A stretch of DNA of 64,000 bases, from assembly GCA_046727575.1 (NCBI GenBank), contig JBKPCV010000054.1, forward strand, positions 1 through 64,000. The letters run 5' to 3'. The notes beneath the pieces are model-generated. The model did not search any database. It was not told where the DNA came from and saw only the letters and a list, made by a program, of their open reading frames with translations. Below, piece after piece: positions 1 to 8,403 of this stretch (the stretch's first letter is position 1; each line of letters starts with the position of its first letter). Origin of the DNA: DASPTH01 sp046727575 (lineage in GTDB: Bacteria > Actinomycetota > Acidimicrobiia > IMCC26256 > DASPTH01). A program made the position numbers and the translations under genes.

Positions 1-416
<416 letters not shown>

Positions 417-774
417 GATCACGGACCTCGCCGGCGAACCGACTCGGTACAGATCCAAGAGAGCCGCCGGATCGGGTCACAGGCCCGGCCCGGCAACATG
501 CGCGGACAACCCGAGGGTCACCCGCGCGGAATTGATTGGTGACGTGTCTCGCGACACGCCCGCACTGGCTTTTGGCGTCAACTATTCCGTTTTCAAGGAG
601 CCGCTGCTCGACAGAGTGGACCGCAGCACGAACACGAGTCGTGGGGTTTCCAACGAGCGTCGAGCCGACACTCACCTCTCGCCTCGGTCGGCCTCGCACC
701 CACGGCAAGGCCGAAGTGCGGCCGGCGAGAGGCGTCCGTGTCAATCCGCGCTGGTCGCCCAGGGCGGACCAACG
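417..774 (-). other. rRNA leader with boxA-like antitermination site and GNRA hairpin
   Basis: This non-coding stretch lies between the rrn promoter and 16S. On the minus strand GCTCCTTGAAAA (about 602-590) resembles boxA, the NusB/NusE antitermination signal of rRNA leaders (consensus TGCTCTTTA...). Downstream, CGTGTC-GCGA-GACACG (558-543) is a perfect 6-bp hairpin with a GNRA tetraloop, the kind of structure found in rRNA processing leaders. No credible coding sequence is present. Upstream of the promoter, 804-938 shows nothing apart from a possible TAGGGT -10 (911-916) for the small plus-strand gene. Confidence 0.55.
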
Positions 775-803
775 ATCCTATGGGCCGAAAAGCGTGTCTG
801 CAA
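775..803 (-). promoter_or_regulatory. rrn promoter
   Basis: On the minus strand TTGCAG (803-798) and TAGGAT (780-775) are separated by exactly 17 nt, a good sigma70-type match about 360 nt upstream of 16S. A TTGACA at about 744-739 lies downstream of it but has no -10 at the right spacing. Transcription would run through the boxA-like leader into 16S. Confidence 0.6.
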
Positions 804-938
804 GCCGACTGGCAGCTTTCGCAGAACACTCGTCCCGACGATTTCGCAGAATTTGCAACCCGATCGCGGCGCAGGGACTTCCCGCAGATCCCCGATTTCT
901 GCCGTCCGGCTAGGGTGGCTTGTGTGGGTTCGAGCGGT

Positions 939-1133
939 ATGAAACGCAGAGGCCGGCGACGCCAGCCCAAGGTGGGCACGCGACCCGAACGCGAGTACGC
1001 GCTCCACGAGGAACAGCGCGCCGTGGCTGCCCAGTTCGGGCTGGCGGGCAAGGGCTGGATGTTCTGGACCGCGCTCGCGGTGGTCGTTGCGCTGGTCGCG
1101 TTCGGGGTGCTCGGGCTCGCGTTCTTCTTCTAG
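939..1133 (+). CDS. small single-pass membrane protein, unknown function
   Basis: Encodes 64 residues: a very basic N-terminus (MKRRGRRRQPK), a short polar stretch, then one transmembrane helix (about residues 46-64, AVVVALVAFGVLGLAF) ending at the C-terminus, so it looks like a tail-anchored or N-in membrane peptide. The ATG at 939 was chosen because the in-frame sequence upstream overlaps the rrn promoter region and looks non-coding. No clear Shine-Dalgarno is seen. It converges on tyrS and diverges from the rRNA operon. I do not recognise a family. Confidence 0.6.
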   Translation: MKRRGRRRQPKVGTRPEREYALHEEQRAVAAQFGLAGKGWMFWTALAVVVALVAFGVLGLAFFF

Positions 1134-1154
1134 CGGTTCGGCGCCGATCGATCC

Positions 1155-2363
1155 TCAGGCCCGTAGGCGCGCCCAGTTGCGGCGGCCGAGTTGGAGGAGC
1201 TTGCCGTCGGCCTCGGCGCCGTCGACCTCGAGGTCGGGATCGGTCACCTCTTCACCGCCGAGGCGAACACCGCCTTGCACGATCTTGCGCCGGCCCTCCT
1301 TGTTCGACGACACCGCGTCGGGGAACGCGACCCGCAGCAACGTGGCGACGCGGATCGGAGAGGACGGCACCTGCACCTCCGGGACGTCGGATGGCGCCTC
1401 GTGGGCGACGAATACGCGGTCGAACTCAGCCTCCGCCGCGCGCCCGGCGCCCACGCCGTGATAGAGGTCGACAACGGTGCGCGCAAGCAGGCGTTTGGCG
1501 TCGACCGGTCGCATGTCGCCGCGCTCCAGGGCGTGCTCGACCTCCCGGGCCCGCTCCAGCGGCCAGGCGGTGGCGAGCTCGAAGTACTGAGGCATCAGGT
1601 GATCGGGAAGCGACATCAACTTGCCGAACTGCTCGCCGGCAGGCTCGGCGATGCCCACGTAGTTGCCGAGCGACTTGGACATCTTTTGCACCCCGTCGAG
1701 CCCGACGAGCAACGGCATCGTGAGCACCACTTGCGGCTCGAGCCCTTCCTGCTCCATGAGTGGCCGCGCCATCAAGAAGTTCCAGAGCTGGTCACTGCCG
1801 CCGAGCTCGATGTCGGCCTCGACCATCACCGAGTCCCACCCCTGGAGCAGCGGATACAGGAACTCCATCACCGAGATGGCCTCACCGCTTGCGTAGCGCT
1901 TGGCGAAGTCGTCGCGCTCGAGCATGCGCGCGACCGTCGTGCGCGACGTGAGGCGCAACACGTCCTCGATGTCCATCGTGGCAAGCCATTCCGAGTTGCG
2001 ACGAATCTCCAACGGTTCGGGCAGCAGGATCTGGTGGAGCTGGTCGACGTAGGTGGCGGCGTACTCCTCGACCTGTTCCTTCGACAAGCGCGGGCGCGTG
2101 ACCGAACGTCCGGAGGGGTCGCCGATCTGCGCGGTGTAGTCGCCGAGGATGAGCACCGCGGCGTGGCCCCGTTCCTGGAACTGCCGGAGCTTGCGCAACA
2201 CGACGGCGAAGCCCAAGTGGATATCGGACGCGGTGGGGTCGATGCCGAGCTTCACTCGCAGCGGCCGTTGATTCGCCAGCTTCGTCTGCAGCTCGTCGAG
2301 GCTGATGAGCTTGTCGTACGCCTCGTCGAGCACGAAGTCGACCGTCGCCGGCCCGCCGCCCAC
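1155..2363 (-). CDS. tyrS: tyrosyl-tRNA synthetase
   Basis: Class I aminoacyl-tRNA synthetase charging tRNA-Tyr in the cytoplasm; 402 residues from the chosen start. The HIGH-type motif is HLGF at residues 49-52 within GIDPTASDIHLGF, the KMSKS loop is VQKMSKSLGN, and the C-terminus (KEGRRKIVQGGVRL) is the S4 RNA-binding domain. The GTG at 2363 is preceded by a GGAG-containing sequence and gives the usual N-terminus; a longer frame to 2537 would run into the glycosylase gene and is not conserved. It is the last gene of the minus-strand series ending beside the rRNA operon. Confidence 0.95.
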   Translation of the reverse strand: MGGGPATVDFVLDEAYDKLISLDELQTKLANQRPLRVKLGIDPTASDIHLGFAVVLRKLRQFQERGHAAVLILGDYTAQIGDPSGRSVTRPRLSKEQVEEYAATYVDQLHQILLPEPLEIRRNSEWLATMDIEDVLRLTSRTTVARMLERDDFAKRYASGEAISVMEFLYPLLQGWDSVMVEADIELGGSDQLWNFLMARPLMEQEGLEPQVVLTMPLLVGLDGVQKMSKSLGNYVGIAEPAGEQFGKLMSLPDHLMPQYFELATAWPLERAREVEHALERGDMRPVDAKRLLARTVVDLYHGVGAGRAAEAEFDRVFVAHEAPSDVPEVQVPSSPIRVATLLRVAFPDAVSSNKEGRRKIVQGGVRLGGEEVTDPDLEVDGAEADGKLLQLGRRNWARLRA

Positions 2364-2390
2364 CTCTACGCTCCACGCGCCGGCGCGGGG

Positions 2391-2455
2391 CCGCTCGGAC
2401 CACGGCTCGTTGCGGCGCAGGCTACCTTCGCCGCGGCCACTCGCCTCATGCCGGG
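2391..2455. repeat. palindromic repeat, type A, copy 1 (tyrS-glycosylase gap)
   Basis: Shares CCGCTCGG-CCACG-CTCG-TGCGGCGCAGG-TACCT-CGCCGCG with copies at 5778-5834 and 23300-23354. The core GGCGCAGG-n-TACCT-CGCC can fold into a GC-rich hairpin. Like the other two copies it sits just downstream of a minus-strand stop codon, here that of the DNA glycosylase. This copy is the most diverged of the three. There is no U-tract, so it is not a standard intrinsic terminator. Confidence 0.7.
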
Positions 2456-2460
2456 GGACG

Positions 2461-3072
2461 CTACCCGGTGGGCCGGCGCGGTCCGCGGCTGGTATAGGGG
2501 CTGTCGGGCACGACGAAGCGGAAGGCCGACTCGTCACCCTCGCCGGGCCGGAGACCGACGCGCGGGGTTACGAGCGGGGCGGCGGGAGGTGGCACGCCAT
2601 CGTCGACAATGCGCACCTCGCCGCGCTTCTGGTCGACACCGTCATGTTCACGGGTGAGGCCGAACGCCTGGCAGAGCCGCGCGGGACCCGCGCACAACTC
2701 GCGATCCGACCGCGCCCTCACACGACGCGCCCGCATCGCGTCGAGCCCGGCGACCGGCGCTGCGGCACGCAACAACACCGCCGACGCGTCCCCGTCGGCG
2801 TGCCCAACGACGTTCGCGCACCAGTGCATGCCGTACGTGAAGTACACGTAGAGATGCCCGGGCGGCCCGAACATCGTGGCGTTCCGCCGTGTCATACCGC
2901 GGTACGCATGGCTGCCGGGATCCTCAGAGCCGCAGTACGCCTCTGCTTCCACGATGCGCGCCGCGATGCGAGGCACGCGCGGTTCGGCCCGCACGAGCAG
3001 CTTGTTGAGCAGCAGCGGTGCGAGCTCGCGCGAGTCGCGCCGATAGAACGAGCGCGGAAGGGTTCGGCTCAA
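2461..3072 (-). CDS. mpg: 3-methyladenine DNA glycosylase (AAG/MPG family)
   Basis: Base-excision-repair glycosylase removing alkylated purines; 203 residues, normal for this family. Key segments are RIVEAEAYCG (catalytic Glu in the EAEAY motif) and FGPPGHLYVYFTYGMHWCAN, which forms the DNA-intercalating and binding pocket. The start is uncertain: the TTG at 3072 lies 1 nt after the argH stop and gives the expected N-terminus (SRTLPRSFYRRD), whereas an ATG at 3150 would overlap argH by 77 nt. It is cotranscribed with argH by position but has no metabolic link to arginine. Confidence 0.88.
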   Translation of the reverse strand: MSRTLPRSFYRRDSRELAPLLLNKLLVRAEPRVPRIAARIVEAEAYCGSEDPGSHAYRGMTRRNATMFGPPGHLYVYFTYGMHWCANVVGHADGDASAVLLRAAAPVAGLDAMRARRVRARSDRELCAGPARLCQAFGLTREHDGVDQKRGEVRIVDDGVPPPAAPLVTPRVGLRPGEGDESAFRFVVPDSPYTSRGPRRPTG

Positions 3073-3073
3073 C

Positions 3074-4456
3074 TCAACGCTCGAGCCAACGCGCCTGTTC
3101 GTCGAGCCGCTGCTTGGCGGCGTCGAGTTGCTCGGCGACCGAATCGGCACCGGCCCCGCCGGCGCTCGTCCGGCGCGCGACGGCGGCGCCGGGCTCGAGG
3201 AGCGCGAGGGCGTCAGGACCGAGGTCGGGCTCGGTCATCACCAGCTCGTCGAGCGGCACCCGCCGCTCTTCGGACTGTCGCACAAGTACCCCGACGCGCC
3301 TGTGCGCCTCGCGGAACGGGACGCCGCGCTCTACGAGCCATTCGGCGAGGTCGACGGCCGCGGACGTGGGGGTGTCCGCAGCCGCCCGCATGCGTTCAGG
3401 CAGGAACTCGGCGGTGGCGATCAGGCCGGTCATGGCAGCGAGCGCGCGCCGATTCTGGTCGAGCGCGTCGAACAGTGGCTCCTTGTCTTCCTGGAGGTCG
3501 CGGTTGTACGCGAGCGGGAGGCCCTTGAGCGTCGCGAGGAATCCCGCGAGGTCGCCGATCAAGCGGCCGGCCTTGCCGCGCGCGAGCTCGGCGATGTCGG
3601 GATTCTTCTTCTGGGGCAACATCGACGATCCGGTGCTGTATGCGTCGGCGAGTCGTACGAACCCGAACTCTTCGGTGGACCAGAGCACGATCTCCTCGCC
3701 GAGGCGCGAAAGGTGGACCTGCGTGAGCGCGAGCACGAACAGCGCCTCCGCGACGAAATCGCGGTCGGACACGGCATCGAGCGAGTTGTCGAAACGACGC
3801 GCGAAGCCGAGCACGTCCGCGGTGTGGTCGGGATCGATCGGCAGGCTCGACCCGGCGAGCGCGCCGGCGCCGAGCGGCGACACGTCGACGCGCGTCAGCG
3901 TGTCGCGCCAGCGGTCGACGTCGCGGGCGAACGCCCAGAAATGCGCGAGGTGGTGGTGCGCCAGGAGAACGGGCTGCGCGCGCTGGAGGTGCGTGTAACC
4001 GGGCAGGTAGACGTCGGGTCCCGCGGCCTGCGCGCGATCCCACAGCACCTGCTGCAGCCCGTGGATCCGCCGCGCCGCATCGGTGCCCTCGCGGCGGAGG
4101 AACAGCCGCAGAGCAGTTGCGACCTGGTCGTTGCGGCTGCGCCCGGTGTGCAGCTTGGCACCGGCCGCGCCTGCGAGCTCGGTGACCCGACGTTCGATCG
4201 CGGTGTGGATGTCTTCGTCGTCCGGCGCGAAGGTGAACGTGCCCTCGACGAGCTCGACCTCGACGCGGCCGAGTGCGGCCGTGACCAGCGCCGCCTCCTC
4301 GTTCGTGAGCAGACCGACGCGTGCCAGCATCGCGACGTGCGCGCGCGAGCCCGTGACGTCGTCGGGGCCGAGGCGCCGATCGAACGGGAGACTCTCGGTG
4401 AACGCGATGAGCTCGTCGGCGGGACCATCGCCGAAACGACCGTGCCAGAGCGTCAT
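3074..4456 (-). CDS. argH: argininosuccinate lyase
   Basis: Last step of arginine synthesis: argininosuccinate to arginine plus fumarate. The 460-residue protein has the superfamily signatures TGRSRNDQ (104-111), HLQRAQP (156-162) and the mobile active-site loop GSSMLPQKKNPD (about 276-287). Its ATG overlaps the argG stop by 4 nt (ATGA at 4453-4456), indicating translational coupling. Full length and typical. Confidence 0.97.
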   Translation of the reverse strand: MTLWHGRFGDGPADELIAFTESLPFDRRLGPDDVTGSRAHVAMLARVGLLTNEEAALVTAALGRVEVELVEGTFTFAPDDEDIHTAIERRVTELAGAAGAKLHTGRSRNDQVATALRLFLRREGTDAARRIHGLQQVLWDRAQAAGPDVYLPGYTHLQRAQPVLLAHHHLAHFWAFARDVDRWRDTLTRVDVSPLGAGALAGSSLPIDPDHTADVLGFARRFDNSLDAVSDRDFVAEALFVLALTQVHLSRLGEEIVLWSTEEFGFVRLADAYSTGSSMLPQKKNPDIAELARGKAGRLIGDLAGFLATLKGLPLAYNRDLQEDKEPLFDALDQNRRALAAMTGLIATAEFLPERMRAAADTPTSAAVDLAEWLVERGVPFREAHRRVGVLVRQSEERRVPLDELVMTEPDLGPDALALLEPGAAVARRTSAGGAGADSVAEQLDAAKQRLDEQARWLER

Positions 4457-5724
4457 CCGGCCTCCGGGCCGCCCTGCTCGCGCGCCCAGGTCTCCACGGA
4501 GAGGCCCCAGAGGCGGACGAACCCTTCGGAGTCCTGGTGGCGGAACGTGTCCGACGCGTCATAGGTCGCCAGGTCGTAGCGGTAGAGGCCGTGCTCGGCG
4601 CGGCGGCCGGCAACGGTGCAGCTCCCCGGTTCGAGCCGCAGTCGCACATCGCCGGTGACGTGTTGTTGTGACGCCGTTATGAACGCGTCGAGCGCCTCGC
4701 GCAGCGGCGAGAACCACAGGCCGTCGTAGACGAGCTCCGCGTAACGCGGCTCCAGCCGGGACTTCTCGCGCATGAGGTCGCGCTCGAGGGTGATCGATTC
4801 GAGATCCGCGTGTGCGAGCATCAGCGCGAGCGCGCCGGGACATTCGTAGTTCTCACGGCTCTTGATGCCGACGCGACGGTTCTCCACCATGTCGACGCGC
4901 CCCCAGCCGTACGGTCCGACACGAGCGGTCGTCTCGAGAACGAGCTCGTCGAGCGGCATCGCTTCACCATCGAGCGCGACCGGGACACCCTCCTCGAAGC
5001 CGACGACGAGCTCCCACGGCTCGAGCGCGCGCCCGTCGGGGTTAGTGGTGAGCGTGTAGATCTCGACGGGCGGTGCGGCCCACGGGTCCTCCAGCACGCC
5101 GCACTCGATGGCGCGGCCCCATAGGTTCTCGTCGATCGAGAAGGGATTGTCCTTGCGCACCTTGATCGGGATGTTGTGCCGCGCCGCGTAGTCGATCGAG
5201 TCCTCACGAGTGAAGCCCCACACACGGACCGGCGCGAGCACGTCGAGGTCGGGCGCCAGCGCGCGCACCGACACCTCGAAGCGCACCTGGTCGTTTCCCT
5301 TCCCGGTGCAACCATGGGCAACGGCGTCGGCATTGAACGCGCGCGCCGCGCGGACGAGGTGACGCGCGATCACCGGACGCGACAACGCCGACACGAGCGG
5401 ATACTTGGCCTCGTAGAGCGCGTTGGCACGAATCACGGGCGCGACGTAGCCGTCGGCGAATTCGCGCTTCGCGTCGACAACGATCGCTTCCACCGCGCCG
5501 GCGGCGAGCGCGCGGTCGCGGATCGTGTCCCAGTGACCGTCCTGTTGATGGTCGCGCTCGCTGCGGGCCGGGAAACCCGGCCCGCTCACGCTCGGCCACT
5601 CCTGCGGCTGCCCGACGTCGACGGACAGCGCGATGACCTCGGCGCCCCACTCCTCCTGGATCCACTTCACCGCCACTGAGGTGTCGAGGCCACCCGAATA
5701 TGCGAGCACCACACGCTTCGCCAT
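4453..5724 (-). CDS. argG: argininosuccinate synthase with a repeat-encoded insertion
   Basis: ATP-dependent ligation of citrulline and aspartate. The 423-residue protein has the PP-loop AYSGGLDTS (8-16) and the usual conserved blocks (ALSRPVIARHLV, HGCTGKGNDQVRFE). The ATG at 5724 follows AAGGGAAG. Compared with my recollection of actinobacterial ArgG, where VDVGQ is followed after about 7 residues by IRKRAL, here 28 residues intervene (about 40-67), including SVSGPGFPARSER. The extra roughly 21 residues coincide with a palindromic repeat element (5551-5595) read in frame. The domain is otherwise intact and the gene is coupled to argH, so it is probably functional. Confidence 0.95.
   Translation of the reverse strand: MAKRVVLAYSGGLDTSVAVKWIQEEWGAEVIALSVDVGQPQEWPSVSGPGFPARSERDHQQDGHWDTIRDRALAAGAVEAIVVDAKREFADGYVAPVIRANALYEAKYPLVSALSRPVIARHLVRAARAFNADAVAHGCTGKGNDQVRFEVSVRALAPDLDVLAPVRVWGFTREDSIDYAARHNIPIKVRKDNPFSIDENLWGRAIECGVLEDPWAAPPVEIYTLTTNPDGRALEPWELVVGFEEGVPVALDGEAMPLDELVLETTARVGPYGWGRVDMVENRRVGIKSRENYECPGALALMLAHADLESITLERDLMREKSRLEPRYAELVYDGLWFSPLREALDAFITASQQHVTGDVRLRLEPGSCTVAGRRAEHGLYRYDLATYDASDTFRHQDSEGFVRLWGLSVETWAREQGGPEAG
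5551..5595. repeat. palindromic repeat, type B, copy inside argG
   Basis: Core GGGCCGGG-AAA-CCCGGCCC (5565-5583) is a perfect 8-bp inverted repeat flanked by GTCGCGCTCGCTGC on the left and CGCTCACGCTCGG on the right, the flanks shared with copies at 9311, 23222, 24751 and 26119. It lies entirely inside the argG coding sequence and is translated as SVSGPGFPARSERD without breaking the frame. Confidence 0.85.
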
Positions 5725-5757
5725 GCGTTCTTCCCTTACCCTCCTACCCTCCGCTCT

Positions 5758-5775
5758 CGGCGGCTTTTGCCGCCG
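5758..5775. repeat. perfect hairpin upstream of argG
   Basis: CGGCGGC-TTTT-GCCGCCG, a 7-bp perfect stem with a 4-nt loop, lies in the argR-argG gap between the type A repeat and the argG Shine-Dalgarno. On the minus strand the loop is AAAA and no T-tract follows, so it is more likely an RNA stability or processing element than a terminator. Confidence 0.5.
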
Positions 5776-5777
5776 GG

Positions 5778-5834
5778 CTGCTCGGGCCACGCCTCGCTGC
5801 GGCGCAGGGTACCTGCGCCGCGAGACGCTCGGCT
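5778..5834. repeat. palindromic repeat, type A, copy 2 (argR-argG gap)
   Basis: The cleanest type A copy: GCTCGGGCCACGCCTCGCTG, then the palindrome GCGGCGCAGG-GTA-CCTGCGCCGC, then GAGACGCTCGGCTC. It begins immediately after the argR stop codon on the minus strand. Compare 2391-2455 and 23300-23354. Confidence 0.75.
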
Positions 5835-6302
5835 CTAGAGACCGGCCAGACCAGCAAGCTCACCAGCGACTTGAGAACCGCGGGCGTTCTCCGAGCACAC
5901 GACGAGGATGGTGTCGTCGCCGGCGACGGTACCGAGGACGTCGGGAAGACCGGCCCGGTCGATGGCGGACGCGACGACGTGCGCGGAGCCGGGCGGAGTG
6001 CGCAGCACAACGAGGTTGGTGCTGTGGGCGACCTCCACCACGAAGTCGCCCATCACCCGACGGAGATGGTCGTCGGGCGCGCTGCCCTCCTTGGCGTGCT
6101 CGGGGATCGCATACGCCGTGGCGCCGCCGGGGATGCGCACCTTGACCGCGCCGAGGTCCTCGAGGTCGCGGCTCACGGTCGCCTGCGTGGCGACGACGCC
6201 GTCGGATGCGAGGAGCTCGACGAGCTGCACCTGGCTCGAGATCGCCTGCTCCTCGAGCAGGCGTGCGATGCGGTGCTGTCGTTGCGGCTTGCCGAGCGTC
6301 AC
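5835..6302 (-). CDS. argR: arginine repressor
   Basis: Arginine-responsive transcriptional repressor of the surrounding operon; 155 residues. The winged-helix recognition segment is ATQATVSRDL (39-48) and the C-terminal hexamerisation and arginine-binding domain contains GTVAGDDTILVV (124-135). The GTG at 6302 overlaps the argF stop (GTGA, 6299-6302); a longer frame upstream overlaps argF and is arginine-rich non-conserved sequence. Its position inside the operon implies autoregulation. Confidence 0.95.
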   Translation of the reverse strand: MTLGKPQRQHRIARLLEEQAISSQVQLVELLASDGVVATQATVSRDLEDLGAVKVRIPGGATAYAIPEHAKEGSAPDDHLRRVMGDFVVEVAHSTNLVVLRTPPGSAHVVASAIDRAGLPDVLGTVAGDDTILVVCSENARGSQVAGELAGLAGL

Positions 6303-7207
6303 GTCGCCGCTCCCACGAGCTGCGCGAGCAACGCACGCGCCGCGTGCATGCGGTTGGCGGCCTGCTGCCACACCCCGGACCGGGGCCCGTCGATGACGCC
6401 GGCCGACACCTCCTCGCCGCGGTGCGCCGGCAGACAGTGCAGGAACCACGCCTGTGGCCCGGCGGCGGCCATGAGCTCCTCGTCGACCGTGTAGCCCTCG
6501 AACGCGGCGCGCCGGGCCGCGGCCTCTTCTTCTTGCCCCATCGACGTCCACACGTCGGTGTAGACGGCGTCGGCAGCGCGCACGGCTTCGTACGGATCGG
6601 CGGTGAGCTCGATGGCGCCACCGAGGTTGCGCGCCCGCTCGACCGTGTCGTCGTCGAGCTCGTAGCCCGCCGGGGACGCGACCGTGAGCTCGACACCCGA
6701 CAGCGCGGCTGCAAACGCGAGTGATGCGGCGACATTGTTGCCGTCCCCGACGAACACCAACCGACGGCCTTCGAGGTCACCGAGCAATTCCTCCAGCGTG
6801 AGGAAGTCCGCAAGGGCCTGGCAGGGATGCGCGCGGTCGGACAGCAGGTTGACGACCGGCACGTCGGCGGCTGCCACCATCTCCTCGAGGGTTTCGTGGT
6901 GGAACACGCGCGCTGCGATCACCGAGCAGTAGCACGCGAGCGTCCGGGCGACGTCGGCAACGGGCTCCCGCACACCCAAGCCGACCTCCTCGGGCCGAAT
7001 GTAGATCGGGTGGCCGCCGAGCCCGACGACCGCCATCTCGGTGGACGTGCGTGTCCGCGTCGACGGCTTCTGGAACAGCAGCGCGACGCCCCGGCCGTCG
7101 AGGACCTTGGGCACCTGCGTGGGCTCGCGCTTCCAACACGCGGCCGCGTCGAGCACGGCAGCGAACTGGGCCGGCGTGAGGTCGTCGACCTCGAGGAACC
7201 GCTTCAT
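6299..7207 (-). CDS. argF: ornithine carbamoyltransferase
   Basis: Makes citrulline from ornithine and carbamoyl phosphate. The 302-residue protein has the carbamoyl phosphate site STRTRTS (49-55), HPCQALADF (128-136) and the ornithine-site HCLPAHRGEEV. The ATG at 7207 overlaps the argD stop by 4 nt (ATGA). The carbamoyl phosphate would come from carAB, also in this window. Confidence 0.97.
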   Translation of the reverse strand: MKRFLEVDDLTPAQFAAVLDAAACWKREPTQVPKVLDGRGVALLFQKPSTRTRTSTEMAVVGLGGHPIYIRPEEVGLGVREPVADVARTLACYCSVIAARVFHHETLEEMVAAADVPVVNLLSDRAHPCQALADFLTLEELLGDLEGRRLVFVGDGNNVAASLAFAAALSGVELTVASPAGYELDDDTVERARNLGGAIELTADPYEAVRAADAVYTDVWTSMGQEEEAAARRAAFEGYTVDEELMAAAGPQAWFLHCLPAHRGEEVSAGVIDGPRSGVWQQAANRMHAARALLAQLVGAAT

Positions 7208-8403
7208 CCGGAGCGCTCCGCCAGCACCCGTTCGAGGATCGCCACCGCCTCGTCGATCTCCTCGTCGGTGACCAGCAGCGGCGGCTCGAACCGCAACGCG
7301 GTCGGCGTGACCGCGTTCACCACCAGGCCCGCGTGGAGGCACGCGTTCGCGACGGCGCCCGATTCGAGCCCCGGCGCGAGCTCGGCGGCGACGAGGAGCC
7401 CGGCCCCCCGCACGTCCGCGACACCGGGGACGGCGAGGAGCGCCTTCATGAGCCGTTCCCCGGCGCGCCGCGCGAGCGCGGGGACGTCCTCGCTCTGCAT
7501 GACCTCGAGGACCGCGAGCGCCGCGCGCGCGGCGAGCGGCTGCCCGCCGAAAGTCGTCGCGTGGTCCCCGGGCTTGAACGCAGCGGCGACGTCGCGGCGC
7601 GCCCAGCACGCGCCGATCGGCACGCCGTTGCCGAGGGCCTTGGCCATCGTCACGATGTCGGGTCGGACCCCGTCGGCATGCTGGAACGCGAACCACCTCC
7701 CGGTGCGACCGAGCCCGGCCTGCACCTCGTCGACGATCATCAGCGCCTCGCGTTCGTCGCACAACGCGCGCACCGCGGCGAGGTATCCGTCGGGCGCGGG
7801 GATCACACCGCCTTCACCCTGGATCGCCTCGAGCAGCACCGCGGTGACGCGACCGTCCATTGCGGCGGCGAGCGAGTCGACGTCGCCGAAGGTCACTTGT
7901 CGGAAGCCCGCGGGCAACGGCTGGAACACTTCCTGCTTCTGCGGCTGCCCGGTGGCTGCGAGCGTCGTGAGCGTGCGCCCGTGAAAGGAGCCGTACGCGG
8001 AGACAACGTGGTAGCGCTCGGGGCCACCGTTGGCCTGGCCATGACGCCGGGCGAGCTTGATCGCGCACTCGTTGGCCTCAGCGCCCGAGTTGGCGAAGAA
8101 CACACGGCCGCCGCCGCCGAGCAGGTGGTCGAGCTGTTGCGCAACTCGGGGCTGCACGTCGTTGTAGTAGAGGTTCGACACGTGGAGGAGCGTGCGCGCC
8201 TGCTCGGCAATCGCGTCGGCCACTGCGGGATGTGCGTGCCCGAGCGAGGTCACCGCGAGCCCGCCGAGGAAGTCGAGGTACTCCCGACCCGCGCTGTCCC
8301 ACAGGCGCGTTCCTTCACCCCGTACGAACGCGACCGGGAGCCGGCCGTACGTCTGCATGACGTAGTCGGCGTCGAGCGTCTGGATGTCCTCGAAGGGCGT
8401 CAT
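7204..8403 (-). CDS. argD: acetylornithine aminotransferase
   Basis: PLP-dependent class III aminotransferase acting on N-acetylglutamate semialdehyde. The 399-residue protein contains NSGAEANECAIKLAR (cofactor phosphate binding), IVDEVQAGLGRTG and the Schiff-base lysine in MAKALGNG (K255). The ATG at 8403 overlaps the argB stop (ATGA). Typical length. Confidence 0.96.
   Translation of the reverse strand: MTPFEDIQTLDADYVMQTYGRLPVAFVRGEGTRLWDSAGREYLDFLGGLAVTSLGHAHPAVADAIAEQARTLLHVSNLYYNDVQPRVAQQLDHLLGGGGRVFFANSGAEANECAIKLARRHGQANGGPERYHVVSAYGSFHGRTLTTLAATGQPQKQEVFQPLPAGFRQVTFGDVDSLAAAMDGRVTAVLLEAIQGEGGVIPAPDGYLAAVRALCDEREALMIVDEVQAGLGRTGRWFAFQHADGVRPDIVTMAKALGNGVPIGACWARRDVAAAFKPGDHATTFGGQPLAARAALAVLEVMQSEDVPALARRAGERLMKALLAVPGVADVRGAGLLVAAELAPGLESGAVANACLHAGLVVNAVTPTALRFEPPLLVTDEEIDEAVAILERVLAERSG

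Noticed and set aside
739..744. TTGACA as a second rrn promoter
   Set aside because: No TANNNT hexamer 16-18 nt downstream on the minus strand.
2364..2537. N-terminal extension of tyrS to 2537
   Set aside because: Runs through the type A repeat into the glycosylase gene; not conserved in TyrRS.
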